Assembly: GCF_000317475.1 (NCBI RefSeq)
Contig: NC_019729.1
Span: 1,502,501 to 1,566,500 of the forward strand
Source of the DNA: Oscillatoria nigro-viridis PCC 7112
GTDB taxonomy: Bacteria > Cyanobacteriota > Cyanobacteriia > Cyanobacteriales > Microcoleaceae
DNA length: 64,000 nucleotides
Direction: 5' to 3'
The notes under the pieces were generated by a model. The model was given only the letters and a program-made list of their open reading frames with translations, did not search any database and was not told the origin of the DNA. The position numbers and the translations under genes are program-made. Positions 38,664 to 47,185 of the stretch are shown piece by piece; within the stretch, counting starts at the first letter, position 1, and each line of letters opens with the position of its first letter.

Positions 38664-40043
38664 TTAGTCTAAGTCTGGCATAGCCAGCACTGGTTCATTT
38701 TCGCGATCGATACCCTTCTCAAAGCCAGCGACAGCCGCGCGAGCGCGACCAGCGTGCCACAAGTGACCGACCAAGAAGAAGAAACCCATCACAAAGTGGA
38801 AACAGGCCAGCCAAGAACGAGGAGAAGTGAAGTTAAACGAGTTAACTTCAGTCGCCACACCGCCCACAGAGTTCAAAGAACCCAAAGGAGCGTGAGTCAT
38901 GTACTCAGCCGCGCGGCGAGCTTGCCAAGGCTGAATGTCATTCTTGATTTTGTTCAAGTCCAAACCGTTAGTACCGCGCAAGGGTTCCAACCAAGGGCCT
39001 TGGAAATCCCAGAAACGCATCGTTTCACCGCCGAAAATGATTTCGCCAGTAGGAGAGCGCATCAGGTATTTACCCAGACCGGTGGGGCCTTGTGCAGAAC
39101 CGACGTTAGCACCCAAGCGTTGGTCGCGGATCAGGAAGGTCAAAGCTTGCGCTTGAGAAGCTTCCGGGCCCGTCGGGCCGTAGAATTCGCTGGGGTAAGC
39201 AGTGTTGTTGAACCAGACAAAACAGGCAGCGATAAAGCCCATCATGGACAAAGCGCCCAAGCTGTAAGACAGGTAAGCTTCGCCAGACCAGATTAAGGCG
39301 CGGCGAGCCCAGCCGAAAGGCTTGGTCAAAATGTGCCACACACCGCCAGCGATACAAATCAAGCCCAGCCAGATGTGACCGCCGATGATGTCTTCCATGT
39401 TGTTGACGCTGACAATCCAGCCTTCGCCACCAAAAGGAGAGCGAACCAAGTAGCCAAAAATCACAGCCGGGTTGAGGGTGGGGTTCGTGATAATACGCAC
39501 GTCGCCGCCGCCCGGAGCCCAAGTGTCATAGACACCGCCGAAGAACATGGCCTTAGCCACCAGCAGCAAGCAGCCGCCACCCAACAAAATTAGGTGATAG
39601 CCGATGATGTTGGTCATCTGGTTCTTGTCTTTCCAGTCGTAGCCGAAGAAAGAAGAGTATTCTTCGAGAACTTCCGGGCCGCGAACGGCGTGATAAATGC
39701 CGCCCAAACCGAGAACAGCAGATGAAATCAAGTGAAGAACGCCGACTACGAAGAACGGGAAGATATCCGTGACTTCACCGCCGGGGCCGACGCCCCAACC
39801 CAAAGTAGCGATGTGGGGCATCAAGATTAAGCCCTGTTCGTACATAGGCTTTTCTGGGATAAAGTGAGCGACTTCAAACAAAGTCATTGCACCGGCCCAG
39901 AACACGATCAAGCCAGCGTGAGCGACGTGGGCGCCCAGCAGTTTGCCGGAGAGATTGATCAAACGAGCGTTGCCAGACCACCAAGCGAACCCGGAGGATT
40001 CTTGGTCGCGACCGCTTGCGTAGGAATTAGAGAGCGTTACCAC
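38664..40043 (-). CDS. psbC: photosystem II CP43 chlorophyll protein
   Basis: A 459-residue inner antenna protein of photosystem II in the thylakoid membrane. It passes chlorophyll excitation to the reaction centre and its large lumenal loop contacts the Mn4CaO5 cluster. Visible: '[20 protein letters not shown]', six membrane helices with many His (for example '[18 protein letters not shown]'), and the cluster-ligand loop '[20 protein letters not shown]' with Glu and Arg of GGETMRFWD. The start is GTG 40043 (GTG GTA ACG), with GGAGG 10 bases upstream. Unlike most cyanobacteria it does not overlap psbD. Confidence 0.98.
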   Translation of the reverse strand: MVTLSNSYASGRDQESSGFAWWSGNARLINLSGKLLGAHVAHAGLIVFWAGAMTLFEVAHFIPEKPMYEQGLILMPHIATLGWGVGPGGEVTDIFPFFVVGVLHLISSAVLGLGGIYHAVRGPEVLEEYSSFFGYDWKDKNQMTNIIGYHLILLGGGCLLLVAKAMFFGGVYDTWAPGGGDVRIITNPTLNPAVIFGYLVRSPFGGEGWIVSVNNMEDIIGGHIWLGLICIAGGVWHILTKPFGWARRALIWSGEAYLSYSLGALSMMGFIAACFVWFNNTAYPSEFYGPTGPEASQAQALTFLIRDQRLGANVGSAQGPTGLGKYLMRSPTGEIIFGGETMRFWDFQGPWLEPLRGTNGLDLNKIKNDIQPWQARRAAEYMTHAPLGSLNSVGGVATEVNSFNFTSPRSWLACFHFVMGFFFLVGHLWHAGRARAAVAGFEKGIDRENEPVLAMPDLD

Positions 40044-40199
40044 CCGGTAGAACCTCCAACGATTTTAGATTTTGGATTTTGGGTTTTTTTGTTCCCTAGT
40101 AGGGCACGGGAGTACCGCGCCTGCGCCGGGGACTTGGGATTTGGATATCAGATTAATTTAAAAAAACTAAATTCATCTGAAATCCAAATCGTGATTTTT
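40044..40199 (-). other. 156-base spacer separating psbD and psbC
   Basis: The spacer contains a run of aaaatcc/aaaatct-type heptamers (about 40065-40095, read on the minus strand) and a G/C-rich piece around 40100-40135 ('gggcacgggagtaccgcgcc'). It ends with the GGAGG that serves psbC. In well-studied cyanobacteria and plastids psbC starts inside psbD, so this spacer looks like a repeat-mediated expansion. Confidence 0.7.
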
Positions 40200-41258
40200 T
40201 TAAAGTGCGTTACCGCGAGGCAGAACTTCTTCAGGGAAGATGAAGTTTTCGTGGGGTTGGTCTGTCGGAGCCATCCAAGCACGAATGCCTTCGTTAAGCA
40301 GAATGTTCTTAGTGTAGAACGTTTCAAACTCAGGATCTTCAGCAGCGCGCAATTCTTGTGATACGAAGTCATAGGCGCGCAGGTTTAATGCTAAACCGAC
40401 GATGCCAATGGAGCTCATCCACAAGCCTGTGACAGGTACGAACAGCATGAAGAAGTGCAACCAGCGTTTGTTGGAGAAGGCAATTCCGAAGATTTGCGAC
40501 CAAAAGCGGTTGGCTGTCACCATCGAGTAGGTTTCTTCTGACTGAGTTGGGTTGAAGGCGCGGAAGGTGTTAGCACCGTCGCCGTCTTCAAACAAGGTGT
40601 TTTCTACGGTGGCACCGTGGATGGCGCACAGCAGCGCGCCGCCCAAGATGCCTGCAACGCCCATCATGTGGAACGGGTTGAGGGTCCAGTTGTGGAAGCC
40701 TTGCAGGAATAGCAGGAAGCGGAAAATTGCTGCGACGCCGAAGCTGGGGGCGAAGAACCAGCCTGATTGACCCAAGGGGTAAAGCAGGAACACCGAAACG
40801 AACACGGCGATGGGGCCGGTGAATGCTAGGGCGTTGTAGGGACGGATGCCTACCAAACGGGCGATTTCGATCTGACGCAGGCAAAAGCCGATCAGTGCGA
40901 AGGCGCCGTGGAGGGCGACGAAGGTCCACAGCCCGCCGAGTTGAAACCAGCGGGTGAAGTCCCACTGTGCTTCTGGGCCCCACAGGAACAGCAGGGAGTG
41001 TCCGAGGCTGTTGGCTGGGGTGGAGACTGCTACGGTGAGGAAGTTGGCTCCTTCGAGGTAGGAACTTGCCAAACCGTGGGTGTACCAGGATGTGACGAAG
41101 GTGGTGCCTGTTAACCAGCCACCGATGGCTAGGTAGGCGCAGGGGAATAGCAGGATGCCAGACCAGCCTACGAAGACGAAGCGATCGCGTTTGAGCCAGT
41201 CGTCGAGGACATCAAATATGCCTCTTTCGGTCTGGGCGCGTCCGACTGCGATTGTCAT
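40200..41258 (-). CDS. psbD: photosystem II reaction centre protein D2
   Basis: A 352-residue D2 protein, the standard length. It binds P680 chlorophyll, pheophytin, the first quinone QA and the non-haem iron. The N-terminus '[20 protein letters not shown]', five membrane helices, the His ligands in '[20 protein letters not shown]' and the C-terminus [10 protein letters not shown] are all canonical. The promoter should lie in 41259-41340. It is first in a psbD-psbC operon with the terminator at 38594-38627. Confidence 0.98.
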   Translation of the reverse strand: MTIAVGRAQTERGIFDVLDDWLKRDRFVFVGWSGILLFPCAYLAIGGWLTGTTFVTSWYTHGLASSYLEGANFLTVAVSTPANSLGHSLLFLWGPEAQWDFTRWFQLGGLWTFVALHGAFALIGFCLRQIEIARLVGIRPYNALAFTGPIAVFVSVFLLYPLGQSGWFFAPSFGVAAIFRFLLFLQGFHNWTLNPFHMMGVAGILGGALLCAIHGATVENTLFEDGDGANTFRAFNPTQSEETYSMVTANRFWSQIFGIAFSNKRWLHFFMLFVPVTGLWMSSIGIVGLALNLRAYDFVSQELRAAEDPEFETFYTKNILLNEGIRAWMAPTDQPHENFIFPEEVLPRGNAL

Positions 41259-41556
41259 TGGGGTAAAATCCTTTTGCTTGTTAAAAGACCAAGGTTTCTA
41301 ATTAAAGTTAACATAACTATATATTAGAAGTTCATAAATTTCAACTAGAACAGCAGGGTTCCCCCACTAGAGGCGTACTCGATGAAAGCGTGGTTGAGAG
41401 GAATGCCATCTTGGTTGACGATGCTCAGCAACAATCCAACTGACCCTTCGTCGCCAAGCGGCGAGTTGGCGGTGGTTGAGGAAACGAACAAACACTCTGC
41501 GCTTGCACTCAAATCCTTCACAGGGTAAGATTATCCTATTATCTGTTGAAGAAGTT
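41259..41556. other. psbD upstream region and left end of the tnpB element
   Basis: The first about 80 bases are A/T-rich (ttaaagttaacataactata near 41305) and probably hold the psbD promoter, though I cannot fix its boxes. From about 41345 G/C rises, and a cgccaagcggcgagttggcg structure (41452-41472) may be the left-end hairpin of the following IS605-type tnpB element. Confidence 0.4.
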
Positions 41557-42882
41557 GTGAGCCAAGTAATTACCGCAAAACTCAAATTAAACCTGACTGC
41601 CGAGCAAAAAATCTCGGTAGCTCAGGTTTCTTTGGCCTATCGGGATGCGCTGAACTACGCATCCCAAGTGGCATTTGATAACGGTAAATCTGGCAACGGA
41701 GCTAAACTACAAAAGTTGGTCTACTCGGAGCTACGGGCCTTATTTGGGCTTGGTTCCCAGATGGCGTGTAACGTGCCAAGACAAGTTGCTGCGACTTTTA
41801 AGACGCTGTGGACTAAAGCCAAGCAGAATAGCGAGGCGATTAAAGCTGGGTATACCAAGCGGCGGTACAAGGGACTCGATCGAGCTCCCAAATACACCTC
41901 GCGGACTTGTACGCTTAATTACCAGCGCGACTACTCCTTTAAAAAGGATCGACGGGTTAGTATTAACACCCTGGATGGTCGAATTGTTGTTCCGTTTGAT
42001 GGCTACAACAAGCACATCGATCTGATGCGAGTGTCCAAGAAGATCGGTGCTGCTAAAATTGTCTACCAGAAATCCTCGAAGACTTACTATCTAATGGTGA
42101 GCTTGGAGGTGGAAACGCCTACTCTCGACCCACTGAACATCACTAGAATTTCTGGTATAGATGTGGGAATGAGATACCTCGCAGTCGAAACAGACTTAGC
42201 TAATAAGTCGAGTTTCTATTCGGGCAAGGCGGCTAGACATCGAGCCAACCGTTATCAAAAAGCCAGACAATCTCTACAGCGAAAAGACACCCGTTCCGCG
42301 AAGCGAAGATTAATCGCTTTGTCGGGACGGGAGAGACGGTTTATCGCTGATGTGAACCACCAGATTGCGAGTAAAATCGCCAAGCCTAACAGCCTGATTG
42401 GACTAGAAGATCTGACCGGAATACGCGATCGAACTAAATCTAAATCGGGCAAACGGGCAAGCAAGAAACAACGGAAAGCTAACAGGAACGTGGCTCAATG
42501 GTCGTTTGCCGAATTGCATGGCTATATCGATTACAAGGCTGTGCTGGTTGGCTCGTTAGCTACTAAAGTTCCGGCACATTACACCTCGCAAAGTTGCCCT
42601 AAATGTGGGCATACCTCAAAGGCTAATCGACCGAACAAGGGGCTGATTTTCCGCTGTGAATGCTGTGGGCATCAACTTCATGCAGATCTGGTTGGGGCGC
42701 GAAATATCGCACTTAGAACGTTGCTCGTCCGGCAAACCTGGATGAGTACCGGGGTCTTGTCAGCACTCCCTCATGTATCGAGCCGTGAAGCCAAAGCTGA
42801 AATCCTTTCGAGGTTTTCGGAATTGAGGTGGAGTTCAGATACAAGCCCCCATCATAGCGGTACTCCGCTTGATGGCGGGTAG
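41557..42882 (+). CDS. tnpB: TnpB RNA-guided nuclease of an IS605-type element
   Basis: A protein of 441 residues from GTG 41557 (VSQVITAKLKLNLTAEQK). The frame is open to 41476, but the extension is unlike the family. The full set of nuclease motifs is present: Asp in 'ISGIDVGMRYLAVETD', Glu in 'LIGLEDLTGIRDRT', the four-Cys zinc finger 'CPKCGH...FRCECCGH', and Asp in LHADLVGARNIALR. It should be an active RNA-guided nuclease using an RNA from the element's right end (42845-42887). No tnpA is adjacent. Confidence 0.88.
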   Translation: MSQVITAKLKLNLTAEQKISVAQVSLAYRDALNYASQVAFDNGKSGNGAKLQKLVYSELRALFGLGSQMACNVPRQVAATFKTLWTKAKQNSEAIKAGYTKRRYKGLDRAPKYTSRTCTLNYQRDYSFKKDRRVSINTLDGRIVVPFDGYNKHIDLMRVSKKIGAAKIVYQKSSKTYYLMVSLEVETPTLDPLNITRISGIDVGMRYLAVETDLANKSSFYSGKAARHRANRYQKARQSLQRKDTRSAKRRLIALSGRERRFIADVNHQIASKIAKPNSLIGLEDLTGIRDRTKSKSGKRASKKQRKANRNVAQWSFAELHGYIDYKAVLVGSLATKVPAHYTSQSCPKCGHTSKANRPNKGLIFRCECCGHQLHADLVGARNIALRTLLVRQTWMSTGVLSALPHVSSREAKAEILSRFSELRWSSDTSPHHSGTPLDGG

Positions 42883-42887
42883 TTGAC
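42845..42887 (+). ncRNA. right-end hairpin / probable omega-RNA 3' end of the tnpB element
   Basis: An imperfect stem ccatcatagcgg / ccgcttgatgg closes on a short loop and overlaps the tnpB stop codon. In IS605-type elements the right-end hairpin forms the 3' scaffold of the TnpB guide RNA, with the guide taken from the adjacent flank. The call rests on position and structure only; transcription is not shown. Confidence 0.55.
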
Positions 42888-43003
42888 CATAATTAGCAGG
42901 AGTTGATACACAATCCCCACCCACTCGTTGCGATTGCGTCAGCGAAGCCTCACGCTCGGTGGACTAATTGAATTAAGATTTGGCTTTAAGGCTGTTTAAT
43001 TTT

Positions 43004-43570
43004 ATGACTGCAAAAACAATGACCTCGATCGATCCTGTCCTGCGCTACCCGGTTTTGGGCTCCCGCCGCTTCAGCAATTACTGGTGGGCGACGGTGGTCA
43101 GCATTGGAGGGACTGGTTTCCTGCTGTCGGGCATTTCCAGCTACTTGCACGTTAACCTGCTGCCTTTTTCTGACCCGACTCAGCTCGTTTTCATCCCCCA
43201 AGGCATTGCGATGAGTTTCTACGGTGTCTGCGGCGTGCTGTTGGCGCTTTACCTGTGGCTGACTATTCTCTGGGATCTCGGCGGCGGTTACAACGAGTTC
43301 GATCGGCAAACTGGCAACATTCGGATCTTTCGCTGGGGTTTTCCCGGCAAAAACCGCAAGCTTGATTTTACTTGCAAGACATCAGACGTGCAATCTGTGC
43401 GGGTGGACATTAAAGAAGGTCTCAGTCCCCGGCGCAGTATTTATCTTAAGCTCAAAGACCGCCGTCAGTTTCCCTTGACTAGAGTCGGACAGCCGATTGC
43501 TTTGTCGGAAGTGGAAAATCAAGCGGCCGAATTGGCTCGATTTTTGCAAGTTCCCCTAGAAGGACTTTAG
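43004..43570 (+). CDS. ycf4: photosystem I assembly protein Ycf4
   Basis: ATG 43004 gives 188 residues, the family norm; an upstream in-frame start at 42980 is rejected. The sequence contains the typical 'LGSRRFSNYWWATVVSIGGT', two membrane helices in the N-terminal half (GFLLSGISSYLHV and GVCGVLLALYLWLTILWDLG), and a hydrophilic C-terminal domain with YNEFDRQTGNIRIFRWGFPG. It assists assembly of photosystem I at the thylakoid membrane. It is a single gene downstream of the solo tnpB. Confidence 0.95.
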   Translation: MTAKTMTSIDPVLRYPVLGSRRFSNYWWATVVSIGGTGFLLSGISSYLHVNLLPFSDPTQLVFIPQGIAMSFYGVCGVLLALYLWLTILWDLGGGYNEFDRQTGNIRIFRWGFPGKNRKLDFTCKTSDVQSVRVDIKEGLSPRRSIYLKLKDRRQFPLTRVGQPIALSEVENQAAELARFLQVPLEGL

Positions 43571-43618
43571 GGATTTTCGATTTGCGGTTTGAGATTTTAG
43601 ATGGGTAATGTCTCGTAG

Positions 43619-43636
43619 GGTGCGCTGCAGCGCACC
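43619..43636. repeat. perfect 18-bp palindrome ggtgcgctgcagcgcacc
   Basis: This self-complementary 18-mer lies within 'gtagggtgcgctgcagcgca', 49 bases after the ycf4 stop codon, in a 315-base spacer otherwise without visible genes. It is a dispersed-repeat type and could end the ycf4 transcript, but it lacks a following U-run. Confidence 0.7.
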
Positions 43637-43885
43637 TTACCTACCCGGTAAGTGAAAAAGATCGATCTGCGAGTAAGCCCGTTACCAATTTTTGAATCTA
43701 TCAATGAACAATACTGCGGATAGTTTTTGATTGCCAACCGTAGAATCAGGGTTTCAAGGCGATCGGGCAAGTTCGCTATCCCAGGAAAATCGCGGTTTTT
43801 AGACGCTCGATCTAAAAACAGTTGGGACTATTGAATTAACATCTTTAGTTGCCAAGTCCGTAATTGACTCAAAGTGAAAATACAA

Positions 43886-44677
43886 ATGCAAATGCCAATC
43901 AAAATTCAGCGGTGGTTGTTCTCAATTTTAATAATTGGTGCGTTGTTTGTCGCAGGATGCGGTAGTTCCCCTGTGGCAAACTCGACTCCGACATCGAATC
44001 CGGCGTCAGGTGAAAATATTTCTTTGTCTCCGTCTCCTTCTGCTGCTGCTGCTGCTGTAGCGGCGAGTTCGCAATTTAGCAATTTGCCACGCTTGGAAGG
44101 AAAAGCAACGGTGGTGATGACGGTTAAAGGTTCTCCAATTACGATCGAACTCGACGGCACAAATGCGCCAATTACTGCGGGCAATTTTGTCGATTTGGTT
44201 CAGAAAGGAGTCTACGACGGGCTGGTATTTCACCGAGTCGTGCGGGAACCTCAGCCTTTTGTAGTTCAGGGCGGCGACCCCCAGGGCAAAGACCCTAAAT
44301 TTCCTACAGCGCGACTGGGAACTGGCGGTTTTATTGACCCGAAAACTACTGTAGAACGCAGGATTCCTCTGGAAATTAAAGCTCAAGGTGCTGCCAATCC
44401 GACTTACAGCGCGACGCTACAAGAAGCTGGGGTTAAGGAGAAACCCGTGTTGATGCACACTCGCGGGGCTGTTGCTATGGCTCGATCGCAGAGTCCTGAT
44501 TCGGCTTCTTCTCAGTTTTACTTTACTTTGACCGATGTACCGTTTTTGGACGGTAGCTATGCGGTTTTTGGGTACGTCAAGCAAGGCATGGATGTGATTG
44601 ATAAGATTGAAGCGGGCGATCGCATTGATAAGGCTACTGTTACTCAGGGTTTGGAAAATTTTAAGCCTGTTCAGTAG
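43886..44677 (+). CDS. cyclophilin-type peptidyl-prolyl isomerase lipoprotein
   Basis: About 263 residues, with the start uncertain among GTG 43874, ATG 43886 and ATG 43892. The lipoprotein signal is [20 protein letters not shown], with Cys as the acylated residue. A Ser/Pro/Ala-rich linker and a cyclophilin domain follow (about 75-260): '[20 protein letters not shown]', 'YDGLVFHRV' with the catalytic Arg, and '[18 protein letters not shown]'. It probably catalyses proline isomerisation of exported proteins at the membrane. It is followed by heptamer repeats. Confidence 0.9.
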   Translation: MQMPIKIQRWLFSILIIGALFVAGCGSSPVANSTPTSNPASGENISLSPSPSAAAAAVAASSQFSNLPRLEGKATVVMTVKGSPITIELDGTNAPITAGNFVDLVQKGVYDGLVFHRVVREPQPFVVQGGDPQGKDPKFPTARLGTGGFIDPKTTVERRIPLEIKAQGAANPTYSATLQEAGVKEKPVLMHTRGAVAMARSQSPDSASSQFYFTLTDVPFLDGSYAVFGYVKQGMDVIDKIEAGDRIDKATVTQGLENFKPVQ

Positions 44678-44726
44678 TCAATAGTCAGTCGTCACTCGTC
44701 ATATCAATTCCGGTTGCACGATCGAG

Positions 44727-44850
44727 ATGACTGTTGACTGTTGACTGTTGACTGTTGACTGCTGACTGTTGACTGTTGACTGCTGACTGCTGACTGTTGA
44801 CTGTTGAGTCTAAAAACTGACTGAATGTTGACTGTTGACTGTTGACTCGA
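44727..44850. repeat. tandem heptamer array (tgttgac / tgctgac)
   Basis: About eleven near-perfect 7-base units 'tgttgac' or 'tgctgac' run from 44727 to about 44808, and further units to 44850. This is the STRR class of short tandemly repeated repetitive sequence. Units are contiguous without spacers, so it is not a CRISPR array. Confidence 0.9.
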
Positions 44851-44932
44851 TTTTATAATTCCGATGCAACCGGAAACGATATCAGTCGTTGGTCGTGGGT
44901 TAGTAGTTAATAATTAGTTCCAATCATCAATA

Positions 44933-44969
44933 ACTAATGACTAATGACTAATGACTAATGACTAATGAG
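44933..44969. repeat. tandem heptamer array (actaatg)
   Basis: Five contiguous actaatg units end about 27 bases before the GTG start of the ketoacyl synthase gene. The same unit occurs at about 32012-32034 next to the IS630 element. Unit number variation here could alter the 5' leader length. Confidence 0.9.
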
Positions 44970-44996
44970 TAAAAACTTGGGAAGCTGAGGGCAGAT

Positions 44997-46340
44997 GTGG
45001 ATGTTGTTGTTACGGGAATTGGCCTGGTTTCTGCTTTAGGCCCTCTGGATTGTAGCTGGAAAAGATTGTTGGCTGGGGAATCAGGAATTCGGCAACATCA
45101 ACCTTTTTTAGAACTTGAACGGCAACCTTTGGCTTTAATTGGCACTAAACCTGTCGATTTAATAACTTTAATTCGACAGGTTTTAGCAGATGCTGTGCAA
45201 GATGCTAATTTGACTTTGCCTTTGCCCGATTGCGGGATTGCGATCGGTTCTAGCCGCGGATTCCAGGCAAATTTGGAACTGTTGGCAAGCGAAGGAAGTT
45301 CGGCAACGAGCGTTGTACAAGATGTAACGGATGTAAAGGATAGAAGGAAGAAGGAAGAGGGAAGAAGGAAGAGGGAAGAAGGAAGAAGGAAGAGGGAAGA
45401 AGGAAGAGGGAAGAAGGAAGAGGAAAGAGAATTCTCAGTTACCTATTCCCAATGCCCAATGCCCCATGCCCAATGCCCCATGCCCCATGCCCAATGCCCC
45501 ATGCCCAATGCCCCATGCCCAATGCCCAATTCTCAATTTGTGAATTTTTTGCCTCACATGGGGGCGATCGCAGCGGCGAGGGCAATTGGTTCGACGGGGC
45601 CGGTACTGGCGCCGATGGCTGCTTGTGCGACGGGCCTACAGTCGATCGCCCGCGCTGTTGATTTAATCCGCACCGGTGAGTGTCAGCGGGCGATCGCAGG
45701 TGCTGTGGAAGCGCCTATCACACCGCTGACTCTGGCTGGGTTTAGCCGGATGGGTGCTTTGGCAAATACTGGGTGCTATCCCTTTGATGAAAATCGGGAA
45801 GGCTTTGTACTCGGTGAAGGCGGGGCTTTATTTGTATTAGAATCTGCCGAGTTGGCAAGGCGTCGCGGTGCTAAAATCTACGGTCGAGTTTCCGGTTTTG
45901 GCTTGACAAATGATGCTTGTCATGCTAATGCGCCCGATCTGGGGGGAGAAAGTGCGATCGCGGCGGTAAATCAATGTTTGAAACGCAGCAATTTAGCGGC
46001 GATTGATATAGATTTTATTCATGCTCACGGTACTGCAACTGAGTTAAATGACCGACACGAAGCACTGTTAATTGAAAAGTTATTTCACCGAGGAGTTGCT
46101 GTTAGTTCGACTAAGGGGGCTACGGGTCATACTTTGGGAGCTTCGGGAGCTTTGGGCGTGGCTTTTTGTTTGATGAGTATTAAATATCAGATGTTGCCGC
46201 CTTGCGCGGGAATGAAAAAACCGGGGTTTGAATTAGACTTTGTTCGCTGTGCGCGATCGGCTATTGTCAGAAATGCGGTTTGTTTAAGTTTTGGCTTTGG
46301 CGGGCAGAATGCTGCGATCGTTTTATCGGCGGAGCGTTAA
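44997..46340 (+). CDS. beta-ketoacyl-ACP synthase (FabF-like) with repeat-encoded insertion
   Basis: A protein of 447 residues from GTG 44997 (GAGG seven bases upstream). The thiolase-fold condensing enzyme has Cys in 'VLAPMAACATGLQSIARA' (about residue 210), His in FIHAHGTATELND and Lys/His in 'STKGATGHTLGASGALG'. It would elongate acyl-ACP by malonyl decarboxylative condensation. Residues about 114-181 are a repeat-coded insert (R/K/E-rich, then QCPMPHA-type repeats) between the N-terminal core and the NFLPHMGAIAAARAIG segment. Without it the length would be about 379, close to a compact FabF-like protein. Confidence 0.9.
   Translation: MDVVVTGIGLVSALGPLDCSWKRLLAGESGIRQHQPFLELERQPLALIGTKPVDLITLIRQVLADAVQDANLTLPLPDCGIAIGSSRGFQANLELLASEGSSATSVVQDVTDVKDRRKKEEGRRKREEGRRKREEGRGKKEEEREFSVTYSQCPMPHAQCPMPHAQCPMPNAPCPMPNSQFVNFLPHMGAIAAARAIGSTGPVLAPMAACATGLQSIARAVDLIRTGECQRAIAGAVEAPITPLTLAGFSRMGALANTGCYPFDENREGFVLGEGGALFVLESAELARRRGAKIYGRVSGFGLTNDACHANAPDLGGESAIAAVNQCLKRSNLAAIDIDFIHAHGTATELNDRHEALLIEKLFHRGVAVSSTKGATGHTLGASGALGVAFCLMSIKYQMLPPCAGMKKPGFELDFVRCARSAIVRNAVCLSFGFGGQNAAIVLSAER
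45341..45536 (+). repeat. two tandem-repeat tracts inside the ketoacyl synthase gene
   Basis: The first tract (about 45341-45428) consists of purine-only gaagga/gaagagg units. The second (about 45448-45536) consists of contiguous 7-base units 'atgccca' and 'atgcccc'. Both are typical cyanobacterial intergenic repeats, but here the total length keeps the reading frame with no stop codon. Confidence 0.93.
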
Positions 46341-46498
46341 TTTTTGTAAACTCGGTCGATCGGCATTTAAATTACCAAGAAATTGGGTCTCAAGCCCCGT
46401 CCTTGTAGGACGGCTTTAATTATAATAAAAACTGTGAAGATTCGTTAAAGATACAGGCTGGCAAATAAAAGTTTCTGTAAAAGTGGTAGACTATTTCC

Positions 46499-46585
46499 AT
46501 GATAGTATTAGAGTTCAAGTTAAAGGGCAAAGCAGAGCAATATCGGAGCATCGACGACATGATTCGGACGGCTCAATTTGTGCGA
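46499..46585 (+). CDS. tnpB: tnpB exon 1
   Basis: ATG 46499 encodes 29 residues, MIVLEFKLKGKAEQY then RSIDDMIRTAQFVR, the standard N-terminus of a large TnpB family. The next base begins the intron (gtgcgac). Without splicing the frame ends shortly after in the intron. Joined to exon 2 it gives a 378-residue protein whose junction FVR|NKTLRHW matches the uninterrupted family pattern. Confidence 0.88.
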
Positions 46586-47185
46586 GTGCGACGTGAAAGT
46601 CGTGTGTAGGTGCATCAGCACTAAAGACTGAGGAGCCGTCTCCTCTATGGGACTCCTTCCCCATATTCCCATGTAAAAGGGTCAAGTACCCCGCCTACCG
46701 AGATAGTAAGTAATGAAACTAAGGGAATGCAAGGCACAAAAGCTGGAATACGGACAGCTCGTTTGATATATCCGGCAAGGGAAAGGGAGGTAAGGGTTAA
46801 CGAAAGTGAATCATCGTAAGCTCCGTGAAATGACAATGGCGAAATGAGCTGATACGCCATGCCAAAAGGCAAGCAGGTAAGTCGTTGAAGTTCGGACATC
46901 AACGATGAAGGAGTAAAACCCCTGTCGGAGTATAGATGGAACCCGAACCTCTCGCAGGTCACATACACGAAACACGGTAAACCCCACTAGCTCTTGGGTA
47001 AGGTCGAAAGCCCAAGTAGGTCAACCGTAAGGAAGACGGAACTGCCGAGGGGGTAAAGGATGCCAGAAAAAGCGAAAGCCAAGGGTAACGCCCTGGATAG
47101 GGGTTCAAAATTTGCCTCTCACCAAAAGGTGGCAGACTTCTGGTAGGTCTTCAGCGATAAATCAAAGTAAAGGAATTGAACCGAC

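Noticed and set aside
38754-39593. Long plus-strand open frames (180, 86 and 73 codons) opposite psbC
   Set aside because: They are antisense shadows of the strongly codon-biased psbC gene; the translated sequences have no recognisable domain and no ribosome site.
39864-40361. 165-codon plus-strand frame across the psbC start, the spacer and the psbD end
   Set aside because: It is antisense to two certain photosystem genes and only partly in free spacer, with no family resemblance.
41341-41475. Minus-strand reading ending ...HAFIEYASSGGTLLF as a truncated gene upstream of the tnpB element
   Set aside because: A plausible-looking peptide of about 40 residues, but no family was recognised and it may simply be element-end sequence; not enough to call a gene.
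44727-44969. Tandem arrays as a possible CRISPR
   Set aside because: The units are 7 bases, contiguous and without unique spacers; no cas gene lies nearby.
45448-45536. atgccca repeats as a CRISPR or a frameshift sequencing artefact
   Set aside because: No spacers, and the reading frame of the ketoacyl synthase continues exactly on both sides, so a biological in-frame repeat is the simpler reading.
46645-46968. 107-codon minus-strand frame inside the group II intron
   Set aside because: It lies opposite ribozyme domain I, whose structure explains the sequence; no protein features.
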